From Coccinella septempunctata (Eukaryota; Arthropoda; Insecta; Coleoptera; Coccinellidae): 64,000 bases of DNA. The notes under the pieces are model-generated. The model did not search any database and had not been told where the DNA came from. It saw nothing but the letters and a program-made list of their open reading frames with translations. The position numbers and the translations under genes were made by a program. Shown piece by piece: positions 35,600 to 48,117 of the stretch. The first letter of the stretch is position 1. The number at the start of each line of letters is the position of its first letter. The DNA lies in contig NC_058190.1 in NCBI RefSeq assembly GCF_907165205.1, positions 14,578,001 to 14,642,000 on the forward strand, written 5' to 3'.

Positions 35600-35782
35600 C
35601 GTTACTGATAATGGACTATTGGAAATGTAAATGTGGAACTGGAGAAGTGAACTGCAGAGAAGGTACTGATAATGGCAAATAAGCCAGAAACCGGTCTTCC
35701 TGCTAGTCTTTCGATCGATGACAGCATGGTTCCTGCAGTTCACTTCTCAATTTAGATTTTCTCTAATCCATTATCGTTGATA
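35600..35782. mobile_element. Short inverted-repeat element with GAAACCGGTCT core, copy 1
   Basis: GATAATGGACTATTGGAAAT ... GAAGTGAACTGCAG on the left is inverted on the right (CTGCAGTTCACTTCTC ... ATCCATTATC). The centre contains AAATAAGCCAGAAACCGGTC. The element at 55995-56235 has the same AATAA-CC-GAAACCGGTCT core inside different arms. Confidence 0.6.
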
Positions 35783-36160
35783 TTATTACACGTCCTTTTT
35801 CCAGGACGTTTATACGAAGGCGTAGAAGGGCGACATAATATTTTGAAAATTATTTTCGCTAAATTCAAAGTAGGAATGGATTCAGGCTAGATGCACAGGG
35901 TATGCCACGACGACATAGATTATTTCTCCATCATATATATAGAGGGATTGGTTTCTTAATACAATGTGTTTCTTTTTCAATTAATACTCAAATTCATTCA
36001 TATTGTGTGTTCGCATATTTACGATGCATCTCATTGTTATTTATACAGAATGTTCTTTATTGATACTATTCAACTCTCCTTGAATGATGAAATCATTTAA
36101 AATAACGTTATGAAAATTTTATACAGGCTGTTGTATGACGTTTTCGGTCATTTATCGATA

Positions 36161-36798
36161 TACAGAGTGTTTTATAAAAACTAGTTTTCCATATGTAGGT
36201 AGGTACAGTATATGAAAATCGATGAGGAATATTATGCAAACATGGTTCTATTTTCTTCAGTGGAGGGGTAATTACATACAAGCTGCATTTGGTTCTGACT
36301 TTCTCGTGAGAAAAACAGAGAATATATCCGAGGACATAAATTCCTTACATTGGCGTAGTCAGTTTTTTTTTTGGTGGGTCCTGGAGAGCTCCATGTTGTT
36401 TAATGGTTATTTGATCGAAAATTAAGTCGATCTGGGGTGAGAGGGAGGCCGTGTCTATCCTGGACCCTACCTGTCTACGACCTTGAATTCATAATCAGTC
36501 AAAAACATATACCTAATGACAATTTTTCTTCAATAAAATACATTTAATTCAATATTTATCAAAAACAACGTGTTTATTTTGTAAAATCTGAATCCTCTCA
36601 TGAATATGTCAGTATATTTGGAAATGAACCTGGTCGTCATAGAGCAGACTATATCTGGTTTTCTTACCGTTGTAACGTAAGAAATCTGAAGTAACATAAA
36701 AAACACCAGGAGCACATAATATTCCTCGTCCATTTAGATAGCCTCAAGAATATCTCGTACATATGAGAAACAAGTTTTTTCATAAAACATCCGGAATA
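36161..36798. mobile_element. 640-bp MITE with TACAGAGTGTTTTAT end
   Basis: The left TACAGAGTGTTTTATAAAAA ... GATGAGGAATATTATG is inverted on the right (CATAATATTCCTCGTCC ... TTTTTCATAAAACATCC). The repeats are about 75 bases with mismatches. The interior is non-coding. The right terminus is eroded, so its edge is approximate. Confidence 0.6.
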
Positions 36799-39120
36799 TA
36801 CTTAAAACAAAGATCCATGCCATTAAGGAACACCCTGTGAAAGGTTCTCATACCATTGTTATGACCTCTCACCCTGTGTACATAATCATAAATTCATCCT
36901 AAATGTGGGAGCACCAATACTATTATATGAATATTTGTAGAAAAGCAACCTGTATTTCCACATCGTCATAGAATAGCCTGTAGAAGGTCGGAACTAAATA
37001 GCACTCCTAGTTTGAAGACGAAATTTTGTTAAATATGTTTTAAATACTATGTGGCCCTTCTTCGCCTTCGTACGTTAGACTATTCAATTTTCATTGAGTA
37101 CATTTTGTGTTTCCAATTCAAGAACAAAGTGATTTGGAGATTGCGGTTAACAACCCAAATTCAAAGGTTTTGACGAATCAGCAGAAGAAATGTCGAATTA
37201 ATAAGGTTCCTATTCTTCCCGCTTACCATAATTTTTGACTTATTTGACCTCATTAGAGTAACACTTGCAAGTTTATAATTAATCAACAGCTCACCCTACG
37301 ATTTTCAGACTGTTTTGAGATCTATGTTTTAATTCTTAATGATGTTTGATAAATTGTTTTTAGTTTATTGTCATAAACAATAGATTTCGTAATATTTCAA
37401 TTTTCATTGAAATTAACTTCAATTACTCCTAGCTTTCCCGAATATTATGGTGAAACATTCTATACAGGCTTTTCGATGATGTATTACAAGTAGGCTACTG
37501 CCCTTTGAATATTTTTTTTTTGGGGTGGCCAGAGTGAAGGGGGTTGGACAGAGTGGGTGCTTGAAGGTGCCATTGTTCTTTCCACCCTATACTAATAAAA
37601 CATTTCAAAATGTTTTTTTGTACCTCTTCGGAGATATATCAATGACTAGTTTCTGAAAACCCATGCATGCACCCTGCATATTTGAAAATATGTATAAAGT
37701 GGCCTCTCACATGGTGCAGCGCATTTGGATTTTTATTTATGTCCTTGTTGTGTCAGTGGTTCTTTGCGATCGAGTTAACTCCTTCGTTTTATGTTCACTA
37801 CGGATTCAATTTATACTCGGGTCAGTTCTCCAGCAATTCAGACAATAGCTTCTCAATTTTGTTCCCGATAACGAACGTTCGCTCGATTCTATTGTTTGAA
37901 AACAACAGTTTCGTCGATATCGAAAAAATATCTGGGGCTCCTCTGCCGTTACTGCGGAGCCGTATGTACTTTCAGTATTTTTATTTCGAAATAAAAATCT
38001 CCGGAATATCCTGTAACTATGTAGAACTAGAAATGTTCCAAACTGAATTTAATCAATATATTTATTTCGAATATCGTCATGAGAAAAACATAACAAATAA
38101 TCATTCGTTTTTGATATGTAGACCTCAAATTATCTAGCGCTTAGAGCTTTAAAAATTTTGACATTCTAGAACTTTCATTATGATCATGAGCTTCGCTCGC
38201 TTAATATATCATTTCGCAGCGTTAGTAAAGATATACTTTGAATAATTCAGCAAAGATAATGAGCAGAAAATCAACAAACCTCATTACGAAAAATGAAATC
38301 GAAAAGTAATAATAATTGATAATCTATAAAAATAGTCAATATCAAAAAAATTAATAAACATCTAAAGAAATTAAGAACACTAAAAACCTCCCCCTTCCTC
38401 CTCCTCATTCGTCCAGTCCTGAACATAGGCCTTTTTCAACCGCTTCCATGTCTCCCTATCCTATGCCATGTTTATCCACCTCCACCTCTATTGCATAATT
38501 CGATAATGCACAATCCAGAAGAAGTTCTTTATTATCTCAGCCTATTTCGATATGCCAGTCGCACAAGTTCAAAAAAACTCTCTCCGTCAAAATAATGGGG
38601 TGAAATTTCTTATTCTTCTCTACTCCTACTTATCCTTTCTCTACAAAATTCTCGCAAGAAAACGGCAGAGATTAATTTGTATGCAACTGAACAGAGAATT
38701 CTACCGAAAGTGCGTATGCAACGGTATATAATTCATGGCGCATGAATTTTCGAGCAAATTCTCTAGAGAATTCTCGACTGTTGCAAACGGGCTTAAGAGT
38801 ATTTTTCATTAGGAATAAATGGCGGAGATATGGATGAATTTTAATTCAATCCATGTCAGTCAAAAGTCCTTTTCAAATGGAACATTATTTTGGATTGAAT
38901 TAAAAATGTTGAAATTGTTTATCGTGAGTTATCATAGAAAGCTATAGATAAATGCCTCCGCGGCCTTTTTTATAGAACTCGAGCTCTACAAAATTGTATA
39001 TCATCACTTTCTTTTATCTTTTATAGTTTACCTAGCGTCGGCCATGAAAGCCTGAAATTAAAAGCTTCATTCATTACTTGTTCACAAAAAATCTAAATTC
39101 TTTGTCATCTCTTCCTCATA
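36799..39120. other. Intronic DNA with lone transposon-like termini and one long unexplained frame
   Basis: CACCCTGTG occurs at 36831 and about 36870. The frame at 37667-38137 is listed separately. Bases 38385-38470 are C/T-rich and could be a LINE relic, but I cannot support a specific call. Confidence 0.3.
37667..38137 (+). CDS. Unrecognised 156-codon open frame, probably not a gene
   Basis: An intact frame starting MHPAYLKICIKWPLTWCSAF with a hydrophobic stretch (FLFMSLLCQWFFAIEL) and a Phe/Tyr/Ile-rich remainder. No domain, conserved motif or promoter is recognised. Composition follows the local AT bias, and the length is only moderately unusual for this much sequence. Confidence 0.12.
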   Translation: MHPAYLKICIKWPLTWCSAFGFLFMSLLCQWFFAIELTPSFYVHYGFNLYSGQFSSNSDNSFSILFPITNVRSILLFENNSFVDIEKISGAPLPLLRSRMYFQYFYFEIKISGISCNYVELEMFQTEFNQYIYFEYRHEKNITNNHSFLICRPQII

Positions 39121-39246
39121 TAGAAATGAATTTCACACGAAAACCTACTCGAATAAATTCTCTACACTACAGACTAAAGTGGAATTTTCATCAAAATCGG
39201 ACATCCGGTTCCGGAGTTATGTGAAGACAAACATAGAAACAAACAG
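39121..39246 (+). mobile_element. Possible RTE-type retroelement 3' end
   Basis: TTTTCATCAAAATCGGACAT ... CCGGTTCCGGAGTTATG ... ACAAACATAGAAACAAACAG is the pattern common at 3' ends of insect RTE-type elements. It is followed by an AAT-rich tail. The body of the element is not recognised. Confidence 0.4.
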
Positions 39247-39385
39247 AGAAATTAAATAATAATAATATAATAATAAGGTTCTTTATTTTCTTCAGGTCAA
39301 CACACAGTTATCGAAAATCTTATAAATAATATCGTGAGTGAAACGAAAAATAAATCTCAAACAAAATAAAATTAAATATAATATA

Positions 39386-40350
39386 TCGGGTGTCCCAAGG
39401 TAGTGGCCTTTTAGATTATTATGGAAACTATTGCCGGATGTACGACAATTTGGCAACAACTTTGTTATTTTAAATTGTACATCCGATATTCCTATTTTCG
39501 TATGATACTCCATAAAATATCTAATCTATTCACTCCTACTTTTTCATACCTATCTTTAACGGTTTTTGAGTTATTTATTATTTTTCCAAATTTAAGATCA
39601 AATTGGCGTTGTTACGAAAATGAATCTAGTTCGCTCAATATTTGAGAAGTCAGAAATTTAGCAAGTCGTTCGATATTGATTTGATCTATGTCACTGCTTT
39701 TGAATTATAGTTGTCAGTTATACAGAATAGACCAAAAAAAATCATCATTTGCCAAGTTACAAAATCGTAAAAAAGTCTGTTTTTTCAAATTAGATACCTA
39801 GTATATTTTTCAATTTTTGGAATCAGTACAACACACTCTACTGAAAAATATACAAGGTGTTTAATTTGAAAAAACAGACTTTTTTACTTTTTTATAACTT
39901 GGCAAGTGATGATTTTTTTGGTATATCCTGTATAACAGACAACTATAATTCAAAAGCAGTGACATAGATTAGATCAATATCAAATGACTTGCTAAATTTC
40001 TGACTTAAATCTCAAATATTGAGCGAACTAGAGTCATTTTCGTAATATGCCAATTTGATCAAAAATTTCGAAAAATAATTAATAACTCAAAAACCGTTAA
40101 GGATAGTTAGGAAAAAGTAAGAGTGAATGAATTTAATATTTTATGGAGTATCATAAAAAATAGGAATACCGGATGTCCCATTTAAAATAACAAAGTTGTT
40201 GCCAAATTGGTACAACCTGCAAATGGAAATGTGAAATTTTTTTAAAAATGTACCTTACATGGCCAAATATCGATCCACAAAATTTGAAACCTTTACCATC
40301 GATAGTTTCCATAATAATCTAATAGGCCACTCACCTTGGGACACCCGATG
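39386..40350. mobile_element. 965-bp foldback element with CGGGTGTCCCAAGG termini
   Basis: TCGGGTGTCCCAAGG at the left is inverted at the right (CCTTGGGACACCCGA). The two arms are complementary for about 420 bases with only modest divergence, including TAGATTATTATGGAAACTAT, AAAACCGTTAA and CAGTGACATAGAT boxes, leaving a centre of about 60 bases near 39790-39845. TATAATATA at 39377-39385 and 40351-40359 may be the target duplication, though the flanks are AT-rich. It encodes no protein. A transcript would form a long hairpin. Confidence 0.8.
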
Positions 40351-41053
40351 TATAATATAATATAGGTGGAATTCATCAAGTATACCAAATTAAATCAAAA
40401 GCACCCAATACATCCAATTTTGTACACAAAAAAAACATACTGATTGGACCAATCATTATAGTTCTTTTCGATCAAGTAAAAATTCAAAAAACATCCTACT
40501 AACAAAAGCAAAACTATCATAATTTATATCACAACAACCCGAAATCCCATTGAACAATGAACACATATGCGTAACAGGTGACTGGACAAGTGAATTCGTC
40601 CTAGGAGTACTCAAATAGAACACTTAATTAGATCTAGAATTCAACCTTTCAACCAGAAAATCTACCATGCAAAAGGTTGTAAAGAAGTTTGAGGGACTTA
40701 AGCTCAATGCTAGTATCAAGTGATTTGACCCTGAATCTACTCAACAAAAGGTTCTGATCGAAGCCGGTCATCGGGTAAACACTTGGAACATATATACAAG
40801 GAATGGAAAATAAACATTTGTTGTTGTCCAAAGACTAAAGTGAGATAGTTGATTAGTGTCGCTAATCACTATTGAGATCAATCAATCTGACATCATTGTC
40901 ACGTCAATTTTCCGTACAAACTGGTAGAAGCTATATAAATTCATTTGTTTTACGCCACTGCCTTAGTGTCGCGCTAGACAGAGAAGCATCGAATGTTTGT
41001 ACCACAACAAATACATTCATAGCACGTCAACGTCCATTCCATGTATTTATGTT

Positions 41054-41401
41054 CTAAGGATAAACACCATCTTCCCTCCAAACAAAATATTTTAGAAATT
41101 TCCGCTGAACTGATTCCTCATTCAGGTTCAAATTATTCACTGCACACCAATCTGAAATGGCATCCAGTACCATCTGTAAGATGATAGAATTACTAATTGT
41201 CTTTATTTTCCTAAATATTTTCAAATCATCGGCATACATAAGTTTACCAGTAACAATGAGGTCCATCACATCATCAACAAATAGGAGAAAGAGAAGTGGC
41301 TTGCAGCCCTGTGGTACACCAGATCCCGCCACAAATTCAAAAAAAGATTGTCCCTCGAAACGAACAAACTGACATCTATCGAACAAATAAGATCCAATCA
41401 A
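41054..41401 (-). pseudogene. LINE reverse transcriptase fragment
   Basis: The open segment includes GSGVPQGCKPLLFLLFVDD, then YADD with LKIF following, and WCAVNNLNLNEES (usually LNxxK). These are palm-domain motifs in the right order. The LNEES segment runs directly into QRKFLKYFVW, which normally lies about 100 residues later, so there is an internal deletion. It is inactive. Confidence 0.75.
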
Positions 41402-41500
41402 CAGTATCAGATCGTCTGGAAAGCTTCATTTCTTTTTTAACTTTCCCAACAATATACGATGATCTATTCGATCGAATAGTTTCGTAAAATATGTGTATAC

Positions 41501-43755
41501 GACAGACAAACTATCAAACACTCGTTCTTTCACACTTATAATATCAGTAAAGATATTCAGAGTTAAGTTTCCAATTGAGTAATGGTGCTTGACGTTTTTC
41601 AATTATTCAAACCAAAAATCTAAAAATTGGTATTGCATTACTTAACCTGAATGTATTTTTATGTTCGATGGACCCAACAAAATTGTTGAAGGGAAAACCT
41701 CTTAAGGCGTTGAAAATTATGGAAACCCAGGATTCTTGTTCTAGTGAAGGAAATTAAAAATCTCAATGAGGTATTCTCATCTACTAACATAAGTGAAAAT
41801 GTTTACCATCCAGAAAATTGTACTTATTTTCAAAAAAAAATTATAAGCAGTATATTTAGTACATGAAAAAGAAGCATTGGGCATTGAAAAAAAAAAGAAT
41901 TCAAGGTGAAAGTTTTTTAAGATCCGTTTATCAGCTTCATACAGAAAACTCCCTGTGTTCGAAGAGAAGAAACGGGAATAGAGTGGCCCATCAACTCCAT
42001 ATTCATACCTTTGTGACCACACGGCAAATTCAGAATTCAATTTGGTGAGCTTCCAGCAGTACACAGCAATATTTGAGTTAGGAGTTCAAAGGGCAGTTAT
42101 GCTTGTTAACTGTTTGATGGTAGTTGAAATTTATTTCCAAAGTAGTCGAATAAAATCCAAGTAAATATACACATAAAACCATAATGTGCAGTGGAGCTGA
42201 TAGTTAAAAGTTTCAATGATGTCAAATTAAAAACGGTTACTAGTGTTCGGAAACTTCTGTCGTTAAGAAAGGCGATGCTGAAAGTAGTAAAGATTAATTT
42301 TCGTCACCAATACTTAAATATTCGGCAGATATAAACTCTGTTTACTGTCGCGGGAAAATCTCGTCGTAAGTTTTTGAAAGGCACAAATAAAAGGAGAATT
42401 AACAGACTATTCGTTCGGACCGTGTTTCAAGAAGGAATGCTCGGATCCTCTCAGTTCAGGGCTCAATTTTCACTCAAACGGAATTGCTTTCAGGAGATTG
42501 TCTTGTCGCTGCAGCTTATAAGTACAACAGAGTGGAGTTCCTAGTATAATCAAGACGTTCTGGACAATATGTTACACAACACATAGAGATCGGTCAAGAT
42601 TTTTTGTTTCCGAATTTTATCAAGGGTGAATATAAGGCTAGCTGCTGGATTATCCTACAACGACTTTTCCATTTAGTATTGGACTTCATTATGAAGGTGA
42701 ACAGTAGAATTCGTCACTCGAGGAAATTTTTTATAATTTTGACATCTTAAGTGATCCTTTCTAAAATTAATTGACGTTTTGGAAAAATTTGCATACGCAA
42801 ACAGTAAAATATGGATGATGAAACGATCCTTTCTTCGATAGAAACGAATGAAAATAATTATTTCCTTCACTAGACGATATACATATCTACATATTAACTC
42901 ATTCGCTCTCACGCAATCTTTATTTCAGAATATCTCAAGAATGCTGTAATTGAAGTAGGTACAGGAAACATTCAGAAGGCTTCACCTATTTTCATGTTCC
43001 AATTTGAGGATAAAACGTATTGTTTGAATAAAATCAAACAATTATGACAATCCTGTTTGAGCCTCCTGTAAATCAGAATCCAATGTTGCCCAGAGAATTA
43101 TATGGAAATTTTTTTGGGTAACCAATATTATATATATACCTGATCTCTGGTTGTGATTTGCGTTTCTCTGAGATAAAAACAGTTTCTTTCAAGCCTTTAT
43201 TTATAATTTTTTTTGAAAAATCATGCAAAACTGGAAAATTACTCAACACAGCTATAGGGAGTGCTGCACAAAATGAATGTAGTAATTGAAAATACATTGG
43301 CGAATGAGAAAATATACCAGGTGTTCCATTCGATATACAGGAGTTGATATGCATATCCGGTATAACCGAAAGTTATGAATCATTGCCAATATTTCAAAAA
43401 AGGGGATCCATTTTCCTCCTGTTGTTGTACGAAATTTCAAACAGATTCGATGCTTACGTATTTCCCCTACTGAGCACTCCCGGTGGGAAACGCTGTATAT
43501 TTCACTGTGTCGTGAACAAAAAGAAATTTCAGAAAGATTTTTGAGAGGATTATCGACCTCAGGTTTAATGTAAGGAAAATATATAGGATTCGATATTATC
43601 GAATTTTCTTATTGAATTTAAGTCACGCATTTGGATATTTTCATTTTCATCATAAAGTCTATCGAACGAAATTTTTCAATCCATTGCAACAGGAGCAAGA
43701 TGACCCATATACATGTTATTTTAGTTCACTTATAAATAAAAAAAATGTATTTCAC
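41501..43755. other. Intronic DNA, nothing firm
   Basis: ACCAGGTGTTCCATTCGATA at about 43318 resembles a transposon terminus. Remaining open frames are short and unremarkable. Confidence 0.35.
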
Positions 43756-43758
43756 TAA

Positions 43759-44204
43759 GGCCCGGTACTTTCACCTTCGAATAAATTTTATTCAGTGGGA
43801 ATAAGTATCTGTCAAATAATTTCCTATCTAAAGAATACATTATTTTGGTGCTTTCAGATAAAATTATTTGACGAATAACAATTCTATGAAAGCACGGTAT
43901 ACTACTCTTAACTGATTAATGTAAAATAAGACACCGCATTGTAGAAATTGTCATAATTACAACTAGAAAACAAATATTTCGTGAAAATCACACAAAGAAT
44001 AACCATACATCCAGAATCTAAAAGATTATACCAATAACGACGTACCGACATTCGATCGATGACAAATAAACTCTTATTATTAAGTTTCAATGACAGATTT
44101 ATTCGATGAAATCTAAAAGTGAAAATACAGCATTGTTACATATTCTAAGAATAAGAATTATCTATGGAATAAATTTATTCATTCGCAAGTAAAAGTAACG
44201 GGCC
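43759..44204. mobile_element. 446-bp Tourist-like MITE with TAA target duplication
   Basis: GGCCCGGTACTTTCACCTTC at the left is inverted at the right (CGCAAGTAAAAGTAACGGGCC, read as complement). TAA at 43756-43758 and 44205-44207 is the 3-bp duplication typical of PIF/Harbinger-mobilised MITEs. Inside, an AATAAATTTTATTC box is repeated in inverse near each end. Confidence 0.75.
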
Positions 44205-44207
44205 TAA

Positions 44208-44599
44208 ATGGATGAACTTATTCTGGTTGTAATGGGTTGAATAATGCGATGTTATACAATCAATTATAAGATCTTGTAGGTATAGCAACAAAATTATTAA
44301 ATTAAGGAAGAAGAACTGCCAAAATAGTTAAAGTATGGGGAAGCAAACTTTATGAATATCGACAAAATTAATCAAATTTTGCTAACCTTTTTTTATATGT
44401 AACATATGGAATATCGGGGGACCCCGATTTCATTGGTAGGTACAACCCGTATAACATACAAGCGTTAACTTTCTATTATTATTTTTGATCAGGGTAGGAG
44501 TATATTCGAAAATAAAGAAAGATGTATTTCAATGTTTCTTTGTTTTTATTTTCAAACCGAAAGAATACTGATCTACATTATGTTTTCGCATAAATCGTG
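44208..44599. other. AT-rich intronic DNA, nothing recognised
   Basis: No exon or repeat end identified. Confidence 0.35.
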
Positions 44600-45290
44600 G
44601 TTGTTTTTAGCTGAAGACCATCGTGAAAATCCATATTCCCGAACGCTTCTGGTCAGAACCTTTTAGCGGTCGTGCAAACTTCGAGTAGCTCGCTAAAAAC
44701 AAAGGCTTTGTTATAACCTCGTGAAATATTAAGAGTCGAATGGAGGTGAACACGAGTGGAACCGCAATATTGTTGAAAAGTATTCCTGAATGGCTCCCTC
44801 AAGCTCATTACCCAGAAATTAAGTAACGCCGCTCATTTCCCAATTATTCACTCACGAAACAATTTTCTGGCTCAAGCAGATCACGAACACTAGTCGTGAG
44901 CGAAGTTGTATATTTCTATTATATCGACTATGCCGAATGAAAACGGTGGGCTATGAGTCTCAAGTGCCCACTTAATACGCTGGGAAATTGCGCATTGGAA
45001 GCTGCCCTAATTAAAAAACTTCATTAATTCGAATCGAATTACACGCGAAATAAACCATAAATAAGTGAAATTGGCCGGGGTTAAGTTGCAGAAAGGAAAC
45101 TAGTTTCGGAGTTGAACACCTTGAGGATGCCGAATGAACAAGCGCTGTTGGTTTCGATGCAAGAAGTTTCTTAATTAGGATTTCGGTTATATATTTGCGA
45201 CGCACTTGAAAAATTGCAGATTTTTTCATGTTTTCGAATATATTTCTCTGTAGTTCAAAATGAGCCATCTGATCTAAAGTCCACATAATA
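44600..45290. promoter_or_regulatory. Balanced-composition unique patch, candidate intronic regulatory region
   Basis: About 700 bases with more balanced base composition and no terminal repeats, palindromes or coding motifs. The open frame at 45011-45286 (- strand) is unremarkable. A conserved intronic enhancer is possible but not shown. Confidence 0.2.
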
Positions 45291-45409
45291 CATTGTGAGG
45301 GTATACTTCCGAGTGTTTTGATTTATAGTTACGTATTGTATTGATATAGTGTTATAGGTCTCCATGCAAAATCAGAAAAAATACGAAAAAGTTAAACTTC
45401 TGTTAGTAT

Positions 45410-45690
45410 AGGGGACATTTTATACGGTTGGTTCCTGTAAATTTTTATCAACCTCTGAGCCCTTAAAATCTTAAATCGGAAGGGTGGCTGGGTGCTACAT
45501 TGTCTTAAAGGTAGATTTTTTTTGTTAGTAATCTCGAAAAATCAAAAGAAAGGAGTAGGTAAATTATTTACAAAGCAGTTATTGTAATGAAACATGAAAA
45601 CACAAATTAAGGGTTGCTGTCATCACGCTCACATAACAGGTTTGATACAATTTGATTGAAACCAAACGTATAAAATGTCCCCCTACGAAC
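45410..45690. mobile_element. Possible small inverted-repeat element (GGGGACATTTTATACG)
   Basis: GGGGACATTTTATACGGTTG at about 45410 has an inverted match at about 45665-45685 (ACGTATAAAATGTCCCCC). Only about 25 bases of the arms match well; the boundaries are approximate. Confidence 0.4.
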
Positions 45691-45978
45691 TTTATTTGCA
45701 ATTTTTTTTAATTCTGCATGAGGGCTTAGATATTCAGGGTGGAACCTTTTCAAATTGACACAATGGCACTGTACGTTTGGACGGACATCAACAGTGTGAA
45801 TGAATTCAGGTGAATAACAAATAAACCACAGAAGATCTAGGTGGATTACCGCTTGTGCATACATATACTCGCTTCAAAAATTATTGAAGCTTAAGAAGGT
45901 TCTGGAAGTCCAGACGCATCTTAATATCTGAGTGCAAGATATAACTGCTCAATTGATGTGGGTGGTAATTTCAAAATA

Positions 45979-46170
45979 CACTGCTCAAAAAGGAAAGTCG
46001 ATGATTTGCGTATATGTAAAAATATATGAAGGAAAATAAAGCATTAATTTGCTATACGAATTGGCTTAGGTTTCTACATACGGTTAACATTCCTCAAATG
46101 GCGACAGTAAACAAGATTGCTTTGGGTCGACAACTTAGTAGAGACATGGACAAAATATAGATTCTGCAGG
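45979..46170 (+). mobile_element. Possible Tc1-like 5' terminus
   Basis: TACACTGCTCAAAAAGGAAA has the CACTG...CAAAAA form of Tc1-like inverted repeats, preceded by TA-rich DNA. The right-hand partner was not found, so this is probably a truncated or degraded element. Confidence 0.35.
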
Positions 46171-47559
46171 CTTAAAATAGGTTCCTTCTGTTATAAACAT
46201 CTTGAAATCAAGGTTTAATATCGGATGGGAACTCCTCTAGTTGTTAAAGCTATTCGGCTATTCGGCATTGTGCCCATGAGGTTATGAATAAGAGTTTGAG
46301 AAATGTTTTGCCAGATGTTCATCAAAGCAATGTTGTAATGTCTGCGATGACATTTCACTTGGCATAACAGACATGTTCAATACAATTTCGGTCTGAGGAA
46401 GCAACGGACTAATCCATTCGATTAACGCCATGCATTTCTATGCTTTCCACAACTCTGGCCCCGTTGTCGCCGATGGCTGGAAAAGGAAACAATTATAGGT
46501 TCAAAGACCAAGTTGAAGCTGTGCAATATATTAAGGGCTGTTTGACCGGAAACTATCCTACCAGAAGCTTGCCGAAATGCTATGAATAAGAGATTTCGTC
46601 GTCCGTTCAACCGTATTAGCCGATCTTTTGCTACGTTTGTAGCTCTTGCTCTTCTTTCTTTAGAACTATATACAATACTTCGAATTTATTCTTGATATCG
46701 CAGATGTAGTGAACACTTGGTATGAGTTAAGTGATTGAAACTCGAACTGTATTAGTTCTAGGTATATGCGTAAAAGTGTGAAACAATAGTGGTATTTGCT
46801 TTTTTGGCCAAAAAGATTCCCACTGTTCTCACGCACTCTCATATCTAATTGTACCTATCTGGTTATGAATCGAGCAAATTTTCAAATTATACATTTCTAG
46901 ATTTTTCACTATATTTCAGGAAAAAACAAAAATTGGTCCATCCCTAATGAAATATGAAATTTTGGCCCCTCGAAATTAAACAAATTGTATCATTCACAAA
47001 TTCCACCAAGGGAATACTTAAATAACCGACCGGAAGCTAGCAGAATTCCGGAATAATCCGAAGATTCCCCCAATGACATTGTGATTTCATGCGATCCCGA
47101 TACGTGTCATAATTTATGATTTAATTTAGGCAAGACGTGCCTTCTTGTACGAGGCGGTCAAGTGGGAGATCAGGTAGAGACTTTGGAGAATGAAACCACG
47201 GTCTGCCGTCGGCGACAGAGCTAGGACTGCCAAAAGCCAACTTACGTGCTCCTCTCGTACCATGCGATTTTTACCTTAGGGTTTTTACTTGAAAACAACC
47301 GTATAAAGAATGAATGTTGGCCGAACAGTGCTTCTGACATATATCTGATGAGATTTACTTATTATCTATCTCATTAATCTCCTCAAAATCTCGATGGAAT
47401 TATAAGCACATTTCCATCCGCGCAACTCGAATTTGGTTCGATTTTATGATCGTTTGTTAATCCACAATAAATTTGTTTGTCCATTTCATTATCCGCTTAT
47501 AGCACAATTTTTGCAAACAAATATCAACTACATTTGAATGTAAACAAATGTAATCTTGT
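46171..47559. other. Intronic DNA, nothing recognised
   Basis: A GC-richer stretch at about 47090-47290 follows an acceptor-like TTTAATTTAG, but the downstream frames close quickly and show no domain, so no exon is called. Confidence 0.3.
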
Positions 47560-48117
47560 CTCTTACAAATATTTTAACAGTAGAATCTTTAGGTCAAAAG
47601 AAACACCTTTTACGATTCGATCCGGATAAAAAGATATAGCCATTTTAAATTTTCATAATGTGCTGTGCCACCAATTACCTTCAGAATAACTAGGTAAATC
47701 TGTAACACTAAACATCTGTGGATCATTTATACAGAGTTGTATTCAGCCAAAGAACCCAATTTCCCAAATTCTTTACAATTTTTGAAAAAAAATTCCTCGA
47801 AAACGGCGCATTATACGAGAAAATATGAAGAATACTGAGAATTTTACAAAACGTTCGAATATTCATCAGATAGCGTCCAACTTAGTTTCAAGAGTTGGCT
47901 TCTTTGAATTTTTAGTCTTTTTATGGTAAGTAATGGTCATAATTGAGAAAACTGGAAGACGTGGGTGATATATTGCATTTGCATTTTTTATGGTTTTTCA
48001 ACAGCCTGTATCTTTTAAACCGAGCCGATTCGGAAAAAATAGTGAAAAAAAAAGTGTTTCTTTTGACCTCAAGAAACTACTATTGAATCATTTGTACGAG
48101 TCAAAGAATCACCCTGT
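47560..48117. mobile_element. MITE, CAGGGTGAGTC family, copy 3 (5' end eroded)
   Basis: It lacks the first CAGGGTGAGTC bases but begins TACAAATATTTTAACAGTAG and ends GTACGAGTCAAAGAATCACC then CTG at 48117. The interior boxes GATAGCGTCCAACTTAGTTT and AACCGAGCCGATTCGG match copies 1 and 2. Confidence 0.75.

Larger units (their letters stand above)
39247..41500 (-). mobile_element. LINE (CR1/Jockey type), antisense, split by a foldback element
   Basis: The 3' end is at 39247 on this strand (AATAAAGAACC-type end plus TTA/TAA repeat). The 39386-40350 foldback interrupts the 3' untranslated region. Coding relics follow at 40640-41401: YPMTGFDQNLLLSRFRVKSL, then NLNEESVQRKFLKYFVWRED, GVPQGCKPLLFLLFVDDVMD and the catalytic YADD (LMYADDLKIF). 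It belongs to the same broad type as the LINE at 22100-23853 but is clearly diverged from it. The linkage across the foldback is inference. Confidence 0.65.

Noticed and set aside
47120..47290. Acceptor-like TTTAATTTAG followed by GC-richer sequence, tested as the next Side-like exon
   Set aside because: The expected LRPL start and Ig motifs are absent and the frames close early.
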